The notes under the pieces: model-generated
Told to the model about the DNA's origin: nothing
Seen by the model: only the letters and a program-made list of their open reading frames with translations
Database searches by the model: none
Source: a virus
Virus record (IMG/VR): IMGVR_UViG_3300006929_000064
Location: 1-31,215 of that record
Length of the DNA: 31,215 nt
Strand: one strand, 5' to 3'
Shown: positions 17,367-24,524 of the stretch, piece after piece
Position numbering within the stretch: position 1 is the first letter of the stretch
Layout of the letters: each line of letters starts with the position of its first letter
Translations under genes and position numbers: made by a program

Positions 17367-17551
17367 AGCATAGGGGGGATGAAGTAATGAACTGCTATGG
17401 AGAGTTTTTACAGGGGGTTATGAAAAACCACTCTGTTCCTCATTCTTACGAGGATGCACTGAAGCATGTAGCGAACACATTGGGAATGTACTTGTTTGAA
17501 GTGCGTTATGTGATTGAGCAAAGAACGGAGAATTTTTATGACGACTATTAA
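17330..17551 (+). CDS. Small helical protein of unknown function (73 aa)
   Basis: It starts 37 bp inside the previous gene, behind AGAGGAGAAAG, and runs 14 bp into the TS-family gene, so all three are likely co-translated. The sequence is helical (MGQLKQHCQNALEHRGDEVM, then ALKHVANTLGMYLFEVRYVIEQ). No motif is recognised. Its tight embedding between the two base-modification candidates hints at a partner or regulatory role. Confidence 0.6.
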   Translation: MGQLKQHCQNALEHRGDEVMNCYGEFLQGVMKNHSVPHSYEDALKHVANTLGMYLFEVRYVIEQRTENFYDDY

Positions 17552-18584
17552 AGTTAACAATGTCAATGACGCCTTACGGTTAGGGGTGGATTTCTTCCAA
17601 TGGGAAGGAAACTACCGAGAACAAGACAGCCGTAATGGGATTACGTTGGAAGCTCTTGAACCTGTAATAACTACGTACTCTAAACCATGGGAAAGGGTCT
17701 TGTTATTCCCAGCACGAGACGCTAACCCTTTCTTTCATTTAATAGAATCTATTTGGATGCTTGGAGGATCTCAACGGGTAGGGCAACTATCACATTTTAA
17801 TTCAGGTATGCAACAGTTTTCTGATAATGGGCACACTTTAAATGGGGCTTATGGTTTTCGTTGGTATCACCAGTTTAAAGGACGGGATCAAGTACGAGCA
17901 TTGATTAAGGTATTAAAATCTCACCCTGAGAGCCGTCGAGCTGTTCTGCAAATGTGGGACCCCTTGGTGGACTTAGGAAGCAGCAGTAAAGATATTCCTT
18001 GCAACACCAATATCTTCTTTAAAGTTCGAGACAATAAGTTGCAGATGACTGTATGCAATCGGTCTAATGACATGGTATGGGGAGCGTATGGTGCTAACGC
18101 AGTACATATGTCAGTCCTACAAGAATACATTGCTAAATCACTAGACGTTGAAATAGGACCATATCACCAGATTAGTGACAGTTTCCATGTGTACAAGAAT
18201 AAGCAGTGGAAAACCTTATGTAACACGCACCTTTCTAAATTGAAGTACCCAGAAAACCTCGTTCCTGTTGTAAAGAACGCAACTACCTTCATTATGGATT
18301 GTCATATGTTTTTAGCTCACCTACCCGTAGGGATAGAGCTCCAATTAGATTTCGAAAACAAGGTAGATTGGAATCAATTTGATAACCCTATTTTTCCTAC
18401 AGTGCTGCGACCTATGGTCAGAGCCTTTATAGAACATAAACATAGAGAGTACACCAAAGCCTATGAAAGTATTCGACAAATTGAAGCAGAAGATTGGCAG
18501 GAAGCCGCCTTCTTCTGGATTAAAAAACGACAGCTCGCCCGAGAAAATAAACCAGATTCTGGAACAGCCAATGACTACAACTAA
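17538..18584 (+). CDS. Thymidylate synthase / dUMP hydroxymethylase family enzyme (348 aa)
   Basis: Transfers a one-carbon unit to C5 of a pyrimidine nucleotide. Landmarks: E70 in HLIESIWMLGG (active-site Glu loop), MWDP then IPCNT with nucleophile C155, NRSNDMVWGAYGANAVHMSVLQEY (174-197) with the phosphate-binding RS, the conserved Asp D178 and N187, and H217-x-Y219. The aligned base-reading residue is Asn (N187), as in dUMP-using enzymes, whereas dCMP hydroxymethylases have Asp. So the product is dTMP or 5-hydroxymethyl-dUMP. It is longer than bacterial ThyA (264). I use the ATG behind AACGGAGAA, not the in-frame TTG 24 bases upstream. Confidence 0.85.
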   Translation: MTTIKVNNVNDALRLGVDFFQWEGNYREQDSRNGITLEALEPVITTYSKPWERVLLFPARDANPFFHLIESIWMLGGSQRVGQLSHFNSGMQQFSDNGHTLNGAYGFRWYHQFKGRDQVRALIKVLKSHPESRRAVLQMWDPLVDLGSSSKDIPCNTNIFFKVRDNKLQMTVCNRSNDMVWGAYGANAVHMSVLQEYIAKSLDVEIGPYHQISDSFHVYKNKQWKTLCNTHLSKLKYPENLVPVVKNATTFIMDCHMFLAHLPVGIELQLDFENKVDWNQFDNPIFPTVLRPMVRAFIEHKHREYTKAYESIRQIEAEDWQEAAFFWIKKRQLARENKPDSGTANDYN

Positions 18585-18909
18585 ATGGGAAGAGATGAAA
18601 GAGATAGCTCAGGGAGACCTATTGCAGCTTATTAAAGCGGAGAAGTCTTACGGAGATTCCTGGAAACAGCGCGGAGGCACAGGAGCGTTTATGATGCTCG
18701 CCCGTAAATTCGACCGGATTGAGAAACAATCTAAAAGTGTCAACTGGGATATTTTCGAAGCTGCTCAGATGTATAACGGGGAGGAAGGGGTGCTTGATGA
18801 TATAGGTGATTTACGACGGTATCTATTATTAGTAGAGCACGAAATACGAGTTCAAACTCGAGAACGCACACAGGAGTCCATAGAATGGAAAGAAGAAAAG
18901 ACCGAGTAG
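18571..18909 (+). CDS. Small helical protein, possible nucleotide-modification/MazG-like (112 aa)
   Basis: The ATG overlaps the TS-family gene by 14 bp; upstream in-frame starts would run much deeper into it. The sequence is helical with a signature-like stretch: LLQLIKAEKSYGDSWKQRGGTGAFMMLARKFDRIE (about 14-48) and GVLDDIGDLRRYLLLVEHEI (about 76-95). The YGDSW...RK.DRI...D...LRRYLLL arrangement recalls the small helical DUF1599/Nmad1 and MazG-like nucleotide-associated domains, but I cannot confirm this. Its position next to the TS-family gene is consistent with nucleotide metabolism. Confidence 0.6.
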   Translation: MTTTKWEEMKEIAQGDLLQLIKAEKSYGDSWKQRGGTGAFMMLARKFDRIEKQSKSVNWDIFEAAQMYNGEEGVLDDIGDLRRYLLLVEHEIRVQTRERTQESIEWKEEKTE

Positions 18910-19091
18910 AGAAAGAAAAGGACAAATCAAAGAAGAAAGAGGAACCTACACCACCACCTGGGTGGAATGACCCCTTAGACCTTCCCAAGTGGAAAGGATA
19001 TGGAGCAAAGGATTACACCAGGGCCTCTATTGGTTTCGACTTTTTAGGAACGACTTTTACTATTAGATGGAAAGAGGAACCAAAATTCTGA
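18885..19091 (+). CDS. Lys/Glu-rich small protein of unknown function (68 aa)
   Basis: It overlaps the previous gene by 25 bp and the polymerase gene by 25 bp. The first 22 residues are almost all Lys, Glu, Arg and Asp (a charged helix). A Pro/Trp-rich middle follows (PPPGWNDPLDLPKWKGYG), then a short beta-like end (TTFTIRWKEEP). No family recognised. The overlap on both sides argues it is translated as part of the operon, though it is short. Confidence 0.5.
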   Translation: MERRKDRVEKEKDKSKKKEEPTPPPGWNDPLDLPKWKGYGAKDYTRASIGFDFLGTTFTIRWKEEPKF

Positions 19092-20947
19092 CACAACAAC
19101 TACCTTTAATCACACCGGAGAGTGACTGGGCAGCACCAGAACTTCTCCCACAGTTTAGTGATAATGAGCTACTCGCCATTGACCTAGAGACCTGTGACCC
19201 TTCCCTCATGAACCGAGGACCAGGATGGGCCACCGGAGACGGGTTCGTAGTAGGGATTGCAATCGCCTCGGATAAATGGAGCGGTTATCTACCGATTCGG
19301 CACGAAGGTGGTGGGAATCTTGAGACGGAACTGGTGTTGCGGTGGTTTAAGCGCATGATCTCTACTCACCGAGGACCATTAGTATTTCACAACGCACTCT
19401 ATGATGTAGGTTGGCTTAAACGAGAAGGGGTTGACATCAAGTGTCCTATCTACGACACCATGTTTGCGGCTCCTCTTCTTGATGAGAATCGACACGGCTA
19501 CTCACTCAACGCCCTCGGAAAAGATTACTGTGCTTCCGAAAAAGATGAGTCCTTGTTGGAAGAAGCCGCGAAAGCCTGGGGAGTCAACACAAAGTCTGGG
19601 TTGTACCAATTGCCTGCCAAATATGTAGGACCCTATGCTGAACAGGACGCCGTTCTCACCCTACAGCTTTGGAAACAGCTCTACCCCCGACTTCAAGAAG
19701 AAGCCCTAGATAAAATTTTCAAGCTCGAATGCGACTTAATCCCTTTACTTATAGAAATGCGGTGGAAAGGAGTTCGCATTGACACTAGTCGAGCGGAGCA
19801 AGTAGGTATCGAACTTTCTAAGAAAGAACAACAGATCACGGTTGAGTTTCGACGGAAGTTTGGAACTACGATGGAGATGTGGTCGAACGCCTCGATTCAA
19901 AAAGCCTTTGATTCTAATGGGATTTGGTATCCCAAGACAGAGAAGGGCATGGCGAGTTTTCAAGCCCCTTGGTTAGAGGCTCACGAACACGAACTGCCAA
20001 AGATGATCGTACAAGCCCGTAAGTTAAACAAAGCTCGGACCACGTTCATCGATAAGATGATCTTGGAGCATAGTGTGGACGGTCGTATCCACGCAGAAGC
20101 CCACCCCCTACGGAACGATGGTGGGGGCACGGTGAGTGGACGGTTCAGCTATACGAATCCTAATCTACAGCAAGTTCCTGCACGAGACCCAGAGTTAGGA
20201 CGTTTGATTCGTTCGCTGTTTCTACCAGAAGAAGGAGCCGAGTGGGGTATTTTCGACTACTCGCAACAAGAGCCAAGACTCACGGTTCACTATGCTTCTC
20301 AAATGGGATTGCAAGGAGCGGATGAAGCGGTTCGTGCCTATTCCGAGGACGGTGCTGACTTTCATCAGATTGTAGCAGACATGGCTAATATTCCACGCAA
20401 ACAGGCTAAGAATATCAACCTAGGATTAACGTATGGAATGGGTCGGACCAAGCTCTTAAAAGAATTGGGAGTAGAAGAATCAGCAGCGGGGGAGCTGTTG
20501 GAACAATACCATAAAAAGGTTCCATTTATTCGTGCACTACAGGACCAGTGCGCAAGAGTCGCGGTCGAGCGGGGCTATATCAAAACACTTGGAGGACGCC
20601 GTTGTCGTTTTGATTATTGGGAGCCTTCCTTCGGAGAAGGTTCACCACTACGGGAAGATGAGGCAAGAGAACGATACGGGGATGGAGTGAAACGTTCCTA
20701 TACATATAAGGCACTCAATCGACTGATCCAAGGATCGGCAGCAGACATGACTAAACTCGCTATGCGAGATCTATGGAAAGAGGGCTACGTACCACACTTA
20801 CAAATACACGACGAGCTAGATTATTCGATAAGCTCAAAGCAAGAGGGCAAGTTGATTATGGATATGATGTCAAATTGTGTGGAACTTTTAGTTCCATTAG
20901 TAGTGGACGCCGAGTATGGAGAAACATGGGGGGATGCAGCAGAATGA
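19067..20947 (+). CDS. Family A (Pol I-type) DNA polymerase with 3'-5' exonuclease domain (626 aa)
   Basis: Replicative phage polymerase. Proofreading domain: Exo I LAIDLETCDP (D39, E41), Exo II around VFHNALYDVGWLKR, Exo III region YVGPYAEQDAVLTLQLW. Polymerase domain: motif A IFDYSQQEPRL (D397), motif B RKQAKNINLGLTYGMG (444-459), motif C LQIHDELD (D582, E583). There is no 5'-3' exonuclease domain, as usual for phage PolA. The O-helix position equivalent to E. coli Phe762 is Leu (L452). The start is the first ATG, inside the preceding gene; the Exo I motif begins only about 35 residues in, so a later start is unlikely. Confidence 0.96.
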   Translation: MERGTKILTQQLPLITPESDWAAPELLPQFSDNELLAIDLETCDPSLMNRGPGWATGDGFVVGIAIASDKWSGYLPIRHEGGGNLETELVLRWFKRMISTHRGPLVFHNALYDVGWLKREGVDIKCPIYDTMFAAPLLDENRHGYSLNALGKDYCASEKDESLLEEAAKAWGVNTKSGLYQLPAKYVGPYAEQDAVLTLQLWKQLYPRLQEEALDKIFKLECDLIPLLIEMRWKGVRIDTSRAEQVGIELSKKEQQITVEFRRKFGTTMEMWSNASIQKAFDSNGIWYPKTEKGMASFQAPWLEAHEHELPKMIVQARKLNKARTTFIDKMILEHSVDGRIHAEAHPLRNDGGGTVSGRFSYTNPNLQQVPARDPELGRLIRSLFLPEEGAEWGIFDYSQQEPRLTVHYASQMGLQGADEAVRAYSEDGADFHQIVADMANIPRKQAKNINLGLTYGMGRTKLLKELGVEESAAGELLEQYHKKVPFIRALQDQCARVAVERGYIKTLGGRRCRFDYWEPSFGEGSPLREDEARERYGDGVKRSYTYKALNRLIQGSAADMTKLAMRDLWKEGYVPHLQIHDELDYSISSKQEGKLIMDMMSNCVELLVPLVVDAEYGETWGDAAE

Positions 20948-21321
20948 AAGGTATCAGTGACCAGCGAGCACAAGAGATGCGAGAGAAGTACCGCAAAATG
21001 TACGCACTCTACTCTACAGGAGACTTCACTCTAGCTGCCATTGGAGATAAGTTCGGTCTCACGAGACAACGCACATGGCAAATCATTACGCGCTGCAAGC
21101 TCGGAGAAGGAAACTATTATTTCGGAGAGCAGGCAGCTCGAGTGACTTGGCGATTATTAAAGAAACAATTTGAAGACCCCGAAGAAGCTGAAGAAAAATT
21201 CATGGAGTGGCTTCAGGAGAATGATGTTCGGGTTATTCGAAACAATCGACGCGCAGCACCACACACAGGTTGGAAAGACGATGCCCAAAGAGTCGCTTCT
21301 CTGGAAACAACTAAGGGATAA
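20944..21321 (+). CDS. Small helix-turn-helix protein (125 aa), possible regulator
   Basis: Begins at the ATGA overlap with the polymerase stop. Residues of about 28-50 (FTLAAIGDKFGLTRQRTWQIITR) resemble the sigma factor region 4 HTH (TL.EIG..FG.TR.R..QI), which recognises -35 elements. The rest is charged and helical (REKYRKMYALYSTGD; FEDPEEAEEKFMEWLQEN) with a basic tail. There is no region 2. It could be a DNA-binding regulator, an anti-sigma or sigma-appropriating factor, or a partner of the overlapping nuclease. It is a natural suspect for acting at the repeated CTTTACTTT promoters; that link is inference. Confidence 0.68.
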   Translation: MKGISDQRAQEMREKYRKMYALYSTGDFTLAAIGDKFGLTRQRTWQIITRCKLGEGNYYFGEQAARVTWRLLKKQFEDPEEAEEKFMEWLQENDVRVIRNNRRAAPHTGWKDDAQRVASLETTKG

Positions 21322-21658
21322 TCTACCCAAGGTTCATTGGCAACGCATCGAGACAGGAATCACAGGCGCAGGGGTTCCTGATGTAAACGGATGCTTAGAC
21401 GGTAAAGAAGTCTGGGTTGAATTGAAACGAGTCAAGGGTCGTCAGATCGGTCTACGGCCTATGCAAATTGCGTGGTTGGCTACTCGGACCAAGTATGGGG
21501 GCCGGTGCTATGTTCTGGCTAAAAAAGATAAAACAATCAAGCTCTATTCTGTTGATAGTCTTGAACAAATCAAATCCCTTACGTGGGATAGCTCTCCTTT
21601 GGTGGAGCTTCAATCTCCTTTCAAATGGGATCGGTTATTGCAAATGTTCGAAGAGTAG
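21281..21658 (+). CDS. VRR-NUC domain nuclease (125 aa)
   Basis: Small stand-alone PD-(D/E)XK nuclease of the VRR-NUC family. These act on branched or flap DNA and are widespread in phages, where they probably serve as junction resolvases or packaging nucleases. Motif: E24 in QRIETG, then GAGVPDVNG (29-37; catalytic D34), VWVELKR (44-50; catalytic E48, K50), then RPMQIAWL (59-66; conserved Gln). I chose the ATG at 21281, which gives the family's usual length. It overlaps the HTH gene by 41 bp in another frame; an ATG 111 bases earlier would add residues encoded wholly within that gene. Confidence 0.88.
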   Translation: MPKESLLWKQLRDNLPKVHWQRIETGITGAGVPDVNGCLDGKEVWVELKRVKGRQIGLRPMQIAWLATRTKYGGRCYVLAKKDKTIKLYSVDSLEQIKSLTWDSSPLVELQSPFKWDRLLQMFEE

Positions 21659-21780
21659 TGGGCGTAGTGCTTTACTTTCGCGTTTTGGGCGCGTACCTTA
21701 TATAAAGGTAGCGCGGCCACCGCGTTTACCAAAGGACCCCGAAGTTAGGGGATTAGAAAGCAGAAATAAGGAGCAACCGA
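21659..21780 (+). promoter_or_regulatory. Promoter-bearing leader 3 with three hairpins
   Basis: CTTTACTTT at 21670 gives TTTACT (21671-21676), then 17 bases, then TACCTT (21694-21699). The transcribed part would start with TACCTT-ATATA-AAGGTA (21694-21710), then CGCGG-CCA-CCGCG (21712-21724), then CCCC...GGGG (around 21737-21751). TAAGGAGCAACCG leads into the DUF932 gene. The stacked hairpins may stabilise the messenger RNA or control it; no T-run follows them, so they are unlikely to be terminators. Confidence 0.58.
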
Positions 21781-22803
21781 ATGGCTGCTGCAGTAGAAAC
21801 GATGGCTTGGACAGGCAAGGAGCCTTGGCACGGTGAAGGTGTCAAAGTGAATCCTGATCTATCGCCAGAAGAGATGATGATAGCCGCAGAGCTTGACTGG
21901 ACCGTCAGCAAGCGTCCTGGCTACACTATCGACACACCCACGTATGGAGAGGATTCTGGCTTAGTTCAGACCCCCGACACCTACCACATAGTGCGAGACA
22001 GCGACAACAAGATACTTTCATCTTGTGGCCCTGTTTACACACCAACACAGAACAGTCAAATATTTGACTTCTTCTCACGGTTCGCAAACGCCGCAAACTT
22101 TACTATGGAAACAGCGGGAAGTTTACGGGGTGGTAAAAGCATCTGGGCACTAGCAAAAGTACCCCTTGGGTTTGAGTTTGCTGGTGGGGACGAGAGCCAA
22201 GGCTATTTACTTTTTCACCAACCGCACGAAGCAGGTTATGCACTTACCGCTCGATATACTGTGATTCGAGTCGTGTGTGCCAACACCTTGCAGATGGCGT
22301 TCAAAAATGGACCAGCGAACTTTCGAATGACACATATTCACGAGTTCGACACCCGCATGGCAGAAGAAGCCGCCAAGGTGTTAGGTCTAAGTGAAGAAGT
22401 TCACGCTACCTTTAAGGAAGCCGGTGAGTTCTTATCCAAGAAAAAAGCGAAGCACTCAGAGGTGCTTGAATTCGTTACACAAATCTACCAGCCCACCGTA
22501 CTAGAAGACTACCGAAAGGACCGCGAGCTAAGAGCCGCAGGGAAGAAGGTAGGGGAGGAAACGCCTTTAATAGAAGAGTTTACCCGCTACCCGAAACTAG
22601 TCGTAGAAGCCCTAGAGAAGGCTCCTGGAGCGCGGTTAAAATCAGCCGAGGGAACTTGGTGGGGCGCACTAAACGCCGTGACTTACGTAGAAGACCATAT
22701 GCGTAGTGGAGAGAACGCAGTTTACAACTCTTTGCTGGGCGGGGGATCAAAGCGTAAATCTCAAGCCTTAGACTTGGCTCTTGAATACGCTAAAGCAGCG
22801 TAA
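21781..22803 (+). CDS. DUF932 phage/plasmid-like protein (340 aa)
   Basis: Matches the DUF932 family (phage/plasmid-like TIGR03299 type), recognised from the N-terminal WTGKEPWHGEGVKV, the middle VYTPTQNSQIFDFF...GGKSIWALAK, and the core YLLFHQPHEAGYALTARYTVIRVVCANTLQMAF. Biochemical function is not established for the family, although it is common in phages and plasmids near replication and anti-defence genes. It is the first gene behind its own promoter and hairpin leader, so it is probably made in quantity early. The C-terminal third is helical and charged. Confidence 0.88.
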   Translation: MAAAVETMAWTGKEPWHGEGVKVNPDLSPEEMMIAAELDWTVSKRPGYTIDTPTYGEDSGLVQTPDTYHIVRDSDNKILSSCGPVYTPTQNSQIFDFFSRFANAANFTMETAGSLRGGKSIWALAKVPLGFEFAGGDESQGYLLFHQPHEAGYALTARYTVIRVVCANTLQMAFKNGPANFRMTHIHEFDTRMAEEAAKVLGLSEEVHATFKEAGEFLSKKKAKHSEVLEFVTQIYQPTVLEDYRKDRELRAAGKKVGEETPLIEEFTRYPKLVVEALEKAPGARLKSAEGTWWGALNAVTYVEDHMRSGENAVYNSLLGGGSKRKSQALDLALEYAKAA

Positions 22804-22806
22804 CGG

Positions 22807-23112
22807 ATGGCTGAAGTAAAGAAAATGTTCAATGCAGTTACCTTAGATCAGGAGTTTGCGAGCGATGTTTGGTTTGCGTTATATGACGCTGCACAAAATT
22901 GCGACGCAACTGGGGTTGATCATGGGTTTATGGAACTAGCTGACCGCCTAGCTTTGAAGATGTACGACCAAGACTGTGGTCTTTCTTCGAAGCTAGAGGC
23001 AGCAGATTTATTAGCCCCTTGGATGACGCCTATCGTCGATAGGATAACTGACAGGTCAAATGCCTTCACAGCCACACTAAAAGCACGCTCAGAAGAGGAG
23101 AAAGAAGAATAA
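22807..23112 (+). CDS. Small acidic protein of unknown function (101 aa)
   Basis: Starts 3 bases after the DUF932 stop, with no clear ribosome site, so it probably depends on coupling. The protein is helical and acidic: FNAVTLDQEFASDVWFALYDAAQNCDATGVDHGFMELADRLALKMYDQD (9-57), then LEAADLLAPWMTPIVDRITDRSNAF. No motif recognised. It ends in an EEEKEE tail overlapping the next start (TAATG). Confidence 0.6.
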   Translation: MAEVKKMFNAVTLDQEFASDVWFALYDAAQNCDATGVDHGFMELADRLALKMYDQDCGLSSKLEAADLLAPWMTPIVDRITDRSNAFTATLKARSEEEKEE

Positions 23113-23390
23113 TGGAAGATCCATGGAAGAACTTGGTTCTGACAAAAAATGTCCCAGTTCCCGAACACGTTCGAAGAACTACCTATCCTTGGGAACGATT
23201 TGAAGTAGGTGACTCAGCCTTCTTTGAACCGGACTCTACATCAGAACACGATACCGCTGCGCGATTAAAGAATCGTTTGGACCAATCGGCTCGGACTTTT
23301 TCTAATAAACAAGCACCCGCTTGGAAATTTGTAATGCGCGTCACTCTTGAAGAAGAGAAGAGCGGGGTTCGTGTGTGGAGACTTGAGTAA
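23112..23390 (+). CDS. Small conserved-type phage protein, DUF7303-like, copy A (92 aa)
   Basis: Shares a base with the preceding stop. The layout is a short N-terminus, VPVPEHVRRTTYPWERFEVGDSAFF (15-39), a variable helix, then WKFVMRVTLEEEKSGVRVWRLE. The signature (YPW/F, E/V-VGDS-FF, F..R, GVRVWR) recalls small phage proteins that I remember as DUF7303. The gene at 24168 has the same signature, so this is one of two paralogues. Function unknown; the compact fold with a terminal VRVWR strand could bind nucleic acid or protein. Confidence 0.65.
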   Translation: MEDPWKNLVLTKNVPVPEHVRRTTYPWERFEVGDSAFFEPDSTSEHDTAARLKNRLDQSARTFSNKQAPAWKFVMRVTLEEEKSGVRVWRLE

Positions 23391-23399
23391 GGATTACCC

Positions 23400-23687
23400 A
23401 TGTGTGAAGATCGATTAAAAGCACGCTATCGAGCGTTTAAAACCGCTTTACAATATATGGGTGAAAATAAAATAGCCGAAGCTATTCGGAAGGAGGTGAC
23501 TGACTACGAAGAAGAAAATGCAACGGACCAAGAACTTGATAACCTAGTCGATAGGGTCTTGGACTCTCTATTTGAGCTGTCTGAGGCCGTTAAGGACTTG
23601 AAAAAAGTTATTGAGAAAATGGGGCCGTATGCAGATAGTGGAGAACCCGGTCCTGGTTATGTCAACCAGGATCCTGATCTTCGCTAA
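23400..23687 (+). CDS. Helical coiled-coil protein of unknown function (95 aa)
   Basis: ATG nine bases after the preceding stop. Strongly helical and acidic: CEDRLKARYRAFKTALQYMGENKIAEAIRKEVTDYEEENATDQELDNLVDRVLDSLFELSEAVKDL runs through most of the length, followed by a short Pro/Gly-rich end. It might be an all-helical dimer. Last gene of the unit before promoter 4. No family recognised. Confidence 0.6.
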   Translation: MCEDRLKARYRAFKTALQYMGENKIAEAIRKEVTDYEEENATDQELDNLVDRVLDSLFELSEAVKDLKKVIEKMGPYADSGEPGPGYVNQDPDLR

Positions 23688-23695
23688 TAGGGTGC

Positions 23696-23724
23696 TTTAC
23701 TTTCTAAGTAAAGTACGCTAGGGT
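23696..23724 (+). promoter_or_regulatory. Early promoter 4 (CTTTACTTT family)
   Basis: TTTACT (23696-23701), 17 bases, TAGGGT (23719-23724). CTTTACTT-TCT-AAGTAAAG (23695-23713) is a perfect inverted repeat sitting on the -35 box, a natural operator. The leader to the next gene also holds CTACT-TT-AGTAG and ends in ATAGAAAGGAG. Confidence 0.62.
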
Positions 23725-23788
23725 TAGTGGTCCTACTTTAGTAGTATAGAAAGTAGAAATTTAGAAATTATAGAAAGGAGAATACGAC

Positions 23789-24181
23789 ATGGCAGAAGCC
23801 ATTGTGTCTAAATCGACGGCGACCCCGCGAAAGCGAGTGGCTGCCAAAAAGAAGGGCAACAATGTGAAGGAGTTAAAAATTCCAGCACCTGTTGAAAAAG
23901 GAAGAGGCCGTAGTGCCCACCGATATTCCTACACAGGAAAGTCGGCTGCGGAAACAAAGCCTCAAACGCCACAATACGTGGCTATGATTAACGGAATGCA
24001 GGACATCGAAGAGGCTTCGTTTGACCGAAAAAACTTTGACCTGTACGAGTTAGTCGACCTTTGTGTTAAAGAAGGTCATCTCGATATGCCCCATACCAAG
24101 AACCCTGAGAAACAGAAAAAGCGGATTGTAGCTTGCTACAAAATGCGATTGGCGTCCGAGGGTTACATTGAACGGGCGTAG
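23789..24181 (+). CDS. Basic-tailed protein of unknown function (130 aa)
   Basis: Its own promoter and a strong AGAAAGGAG ribosome site suggest high expression. Residues 1-50 are Lys/Arg/Ala-rich and probably disordered (ATPRKRVAAKKKGNNVKELK; EKGRGRSAHRYSYTGK), as in nucleic-acid-binding or nucleoid proteins. Residues of about 62-130 form a helical domain with YVAMINGMQDIEEASFDRKNFDLYELVDLC and KRIVACYKMRLASEGYIE, resembling a winged-helix-like unit. I infer DNA binding; the family is not recognised. A strong hairpin follows the stop. Confidence 0.6.
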   Translation: MAEAIVSKSTATPRKRVAAKKKGNNVKELKIPAPVEKGRGRSAHRYSYTGKSAAETKPQTPQYVAMINGMQDIEEASFDRKNFDLYELVDLCVKEGHLDMPHTKNPEKQKKRIVACYKMRLASEGYIERA

Positions 24182-24524
24182 GTCAAGGAAAGCAACAGCA
24201 GCCGCTGCTGTTGCTTTTCCCGTACCCATCGAAAAAGGAATAGCGATACCGCCAACTGGCAAAAGACGTAATTCTGGTAAGAAACCTTTTTACCCATTTG
24301 GGGAGCTAAAAGAGGTAGGGGATTCTTTTTTCATTAGCTTGGACGACCACTCGAAGTGGCGTGAAGAAAATAGGATGGATAGGATGACCCTTAAACGCTT
24401 ATGGAACAGCTGTTACGCAGCGGGATATCACTACAGGCGGGGTAAAGGTAATGAAAGGAAAACCTTTACTGCTCGAATGTATACGACCCCAGAAGAAGGG
24501 GTGCGAGTATGGCGAACCGCTTAG
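24168..24524 (+). CDS. DUF7303-like protein, copy B (118 aa)
   Basis: Same signature as the gene at 23112: PIEKGIAIPP, then FYPFGELKEVGDSFFI, a basic helix and FTARMYTTPEEGVRVWRTA. No ATG lies upstream of this core. The TTG at 24168, behind GAGGG and overlapping the previous gene by 14 bp, is the best start I see. It gives an extra N-terminal tail (SRKATAAAAVAF) encoded by the arms of a long hairpin. Alternatively translation starts later at a non-standard codon. Function unknown. Confidence 0.6.
   Translation: MNGRRSRKATAAAAVAFPVPIEKGIAIPPTGKRRNSGKKPFYPFGELKEVGDSFFISLDDHSKWREENRMDRMTLKRLWNSCYAAGYHYRRGKGNERKTFTARMYTTPEEGVRVWRTA
24187..24220 (+). terminator. Long GC-rich hairpin with T-run, possible (partial) terminator
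   Basis: Left arm GGAAAGCAACAGCAGC (24187-24202) and right arm GCTGCTGTTGCTTTTCC (24204-24220) are complementary over about 14 bp, with one extra T. Four Ts end the core stem. It starts 5 bases after a stop codon, the classic place for an intrinsic terminator. However, the open frame of the next gene runs through it and no promoter follows, so it may only attenuate or protect the upstream message. Confidence 0.6.

Noticed and set aside
18463-18570. N-terminal extension of the 112-aa protein
   Set aside because: It would lie wholly within the TS-family gene; the ATG at 18571 gives the normal short overlap.
21468-21836. 122-codon frame across the VRR-NUC end, promoter 3 and the DUF932 start
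   Set aside because: It overlaps a recognised nuclease, a promoter and hairpins, and the product shows no sensible composition.
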